Part shown: piece after piece, positions 63,893-64,000 of the stretch
Numbering within the stretch: the stretch's first letter is position 1
Layout of the letters: each line of letters opens with the position of its first letter
Origin: Oligoflexia bacterium
Lineage (GTDB): Bacteria > Bdellovibrionota > Bdellovibrionia > JABDDW01
Direction of reading: 5' to 3'
Assembly: GCA_034439615.1 (NCBI GenBank)
Contig: JAWXAT010000047.1
Location: forward strand, 1 to 64,000
DNA: 64,000 nt
Program-made: the position numbers and the translations under genes
The notes under the pieces: generated by a model
What the model saw: the letters and a program-made list of their open reading frames with translations, nothing else
The model's database searches: none
Told to the model about the DNA's origin: nothing

Positions 63893-64000
63893 TTATTGAC
63901 CAGTTGAATCAAATTTCTTTGTAAGAAAACTTAATTATTTTTATCGAAATACTCTTGTACTTTTCACTCACCGTTCAATACAGTTTTCTCGGGAAAAGAA
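63893..64000. other. Right edge without recognised features
   Basis: The last 108 bp are A+T-rich. I see no gene, hairpin or promoter that I can support. Confidence 0.4.

Noticed and set aside
1-64000. tRNA, rRNA, insertion sequences, prophage genes
   Set aside because: I looked for cloverleaf ends, conserved rRNA segments, transposase-like proteins and phage structural proteins and saw none; small RNAs cannot be excluded without a covariance search.

Overview
The window is bacterial chromosome, A+T-leaning, gene-dense, with about 50 protein genes and no tRNA, rRNA, transposase or CRISPR array that I can see. Many short exported proteins, lipoproteins and outer-membrane beta-barrels, a LpxH-type lipid A enzyme, a Gram-negative-style dcw cluster, a PEGA-domain Ser/Thr kinase and secreted peptidases together suggest a Gram-negative bacterium, probably of the Bdellovibrionota/Oligoflexia type. 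That placement is inference from gene content, not from a marker gene.

Layout. 1-600 is a repeat-rich, gene-free edge. 600-8275 holds exported proteins of unknown function, nadB (NAD synthesis) and an operon of an alpha/beta hydrolase, pyrE and a lipoprotein. 8181-14119 carries addB-addA, the two subunits of a recombinational helicase-nuclease. 14198-20436 is an envelope block: a YlxP-like protein, two lipoproteins and four predicted beta-barrels, three of them paralogues. 20446-24942 has coaE, a receptor-like Ser/Thr kinase and an acyl-CoA synthetase. 24971-31030 has an AMIN-like protein with a barrel, a giant lipoprotein of about 1300 residues whose signal peptide lies upstream of every canonical start codon, and a small Tyr/Gly/Cys-rich lipoprotein. 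31304-35914 has nadK, recN and three exported proteins. 35919-62681 on the minus strand is the division and cell wall (dcw) cluster plus lpxH.

The dcw cluster reads, in transcription order, mraZ-rsmH-ftsL-ftsI, then a 7 kb interruption, then murE-murF-mraY-murD-ftsW-murG-murC-murB-(aldo/keto reductase)-ddl-ftsQ-ftsA-ftsZ-lpxH. All six genes of the interruption encode exported proteins: a prolyl oligopeptidase, an M64-like metallopeptidase, a possible NlpC/P60-like enzyme, a kinase-like protein ending at an in-frame stop, and two divergent DUF4360 paralogues. The prolyl oligopeptidase gene lies 21 bp ahead of murE and has a good sigma70-type promoter, so it probably heads the murE-ftsZ transcript. 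A second good promoter with three 10-bp-spaced MraZ-box repeats precedes mraZ.

Other signals are a 30-codon ValRS-like 5' gene fragment with its own ribosome binding site (1364-1453), a four-copy 26-bp tandem repeat upstream of nadB, and several genes with a -10-like hexamer 6-7 nt before the start codon and no ribosome binding site, suggesting leaderless mRNAs.
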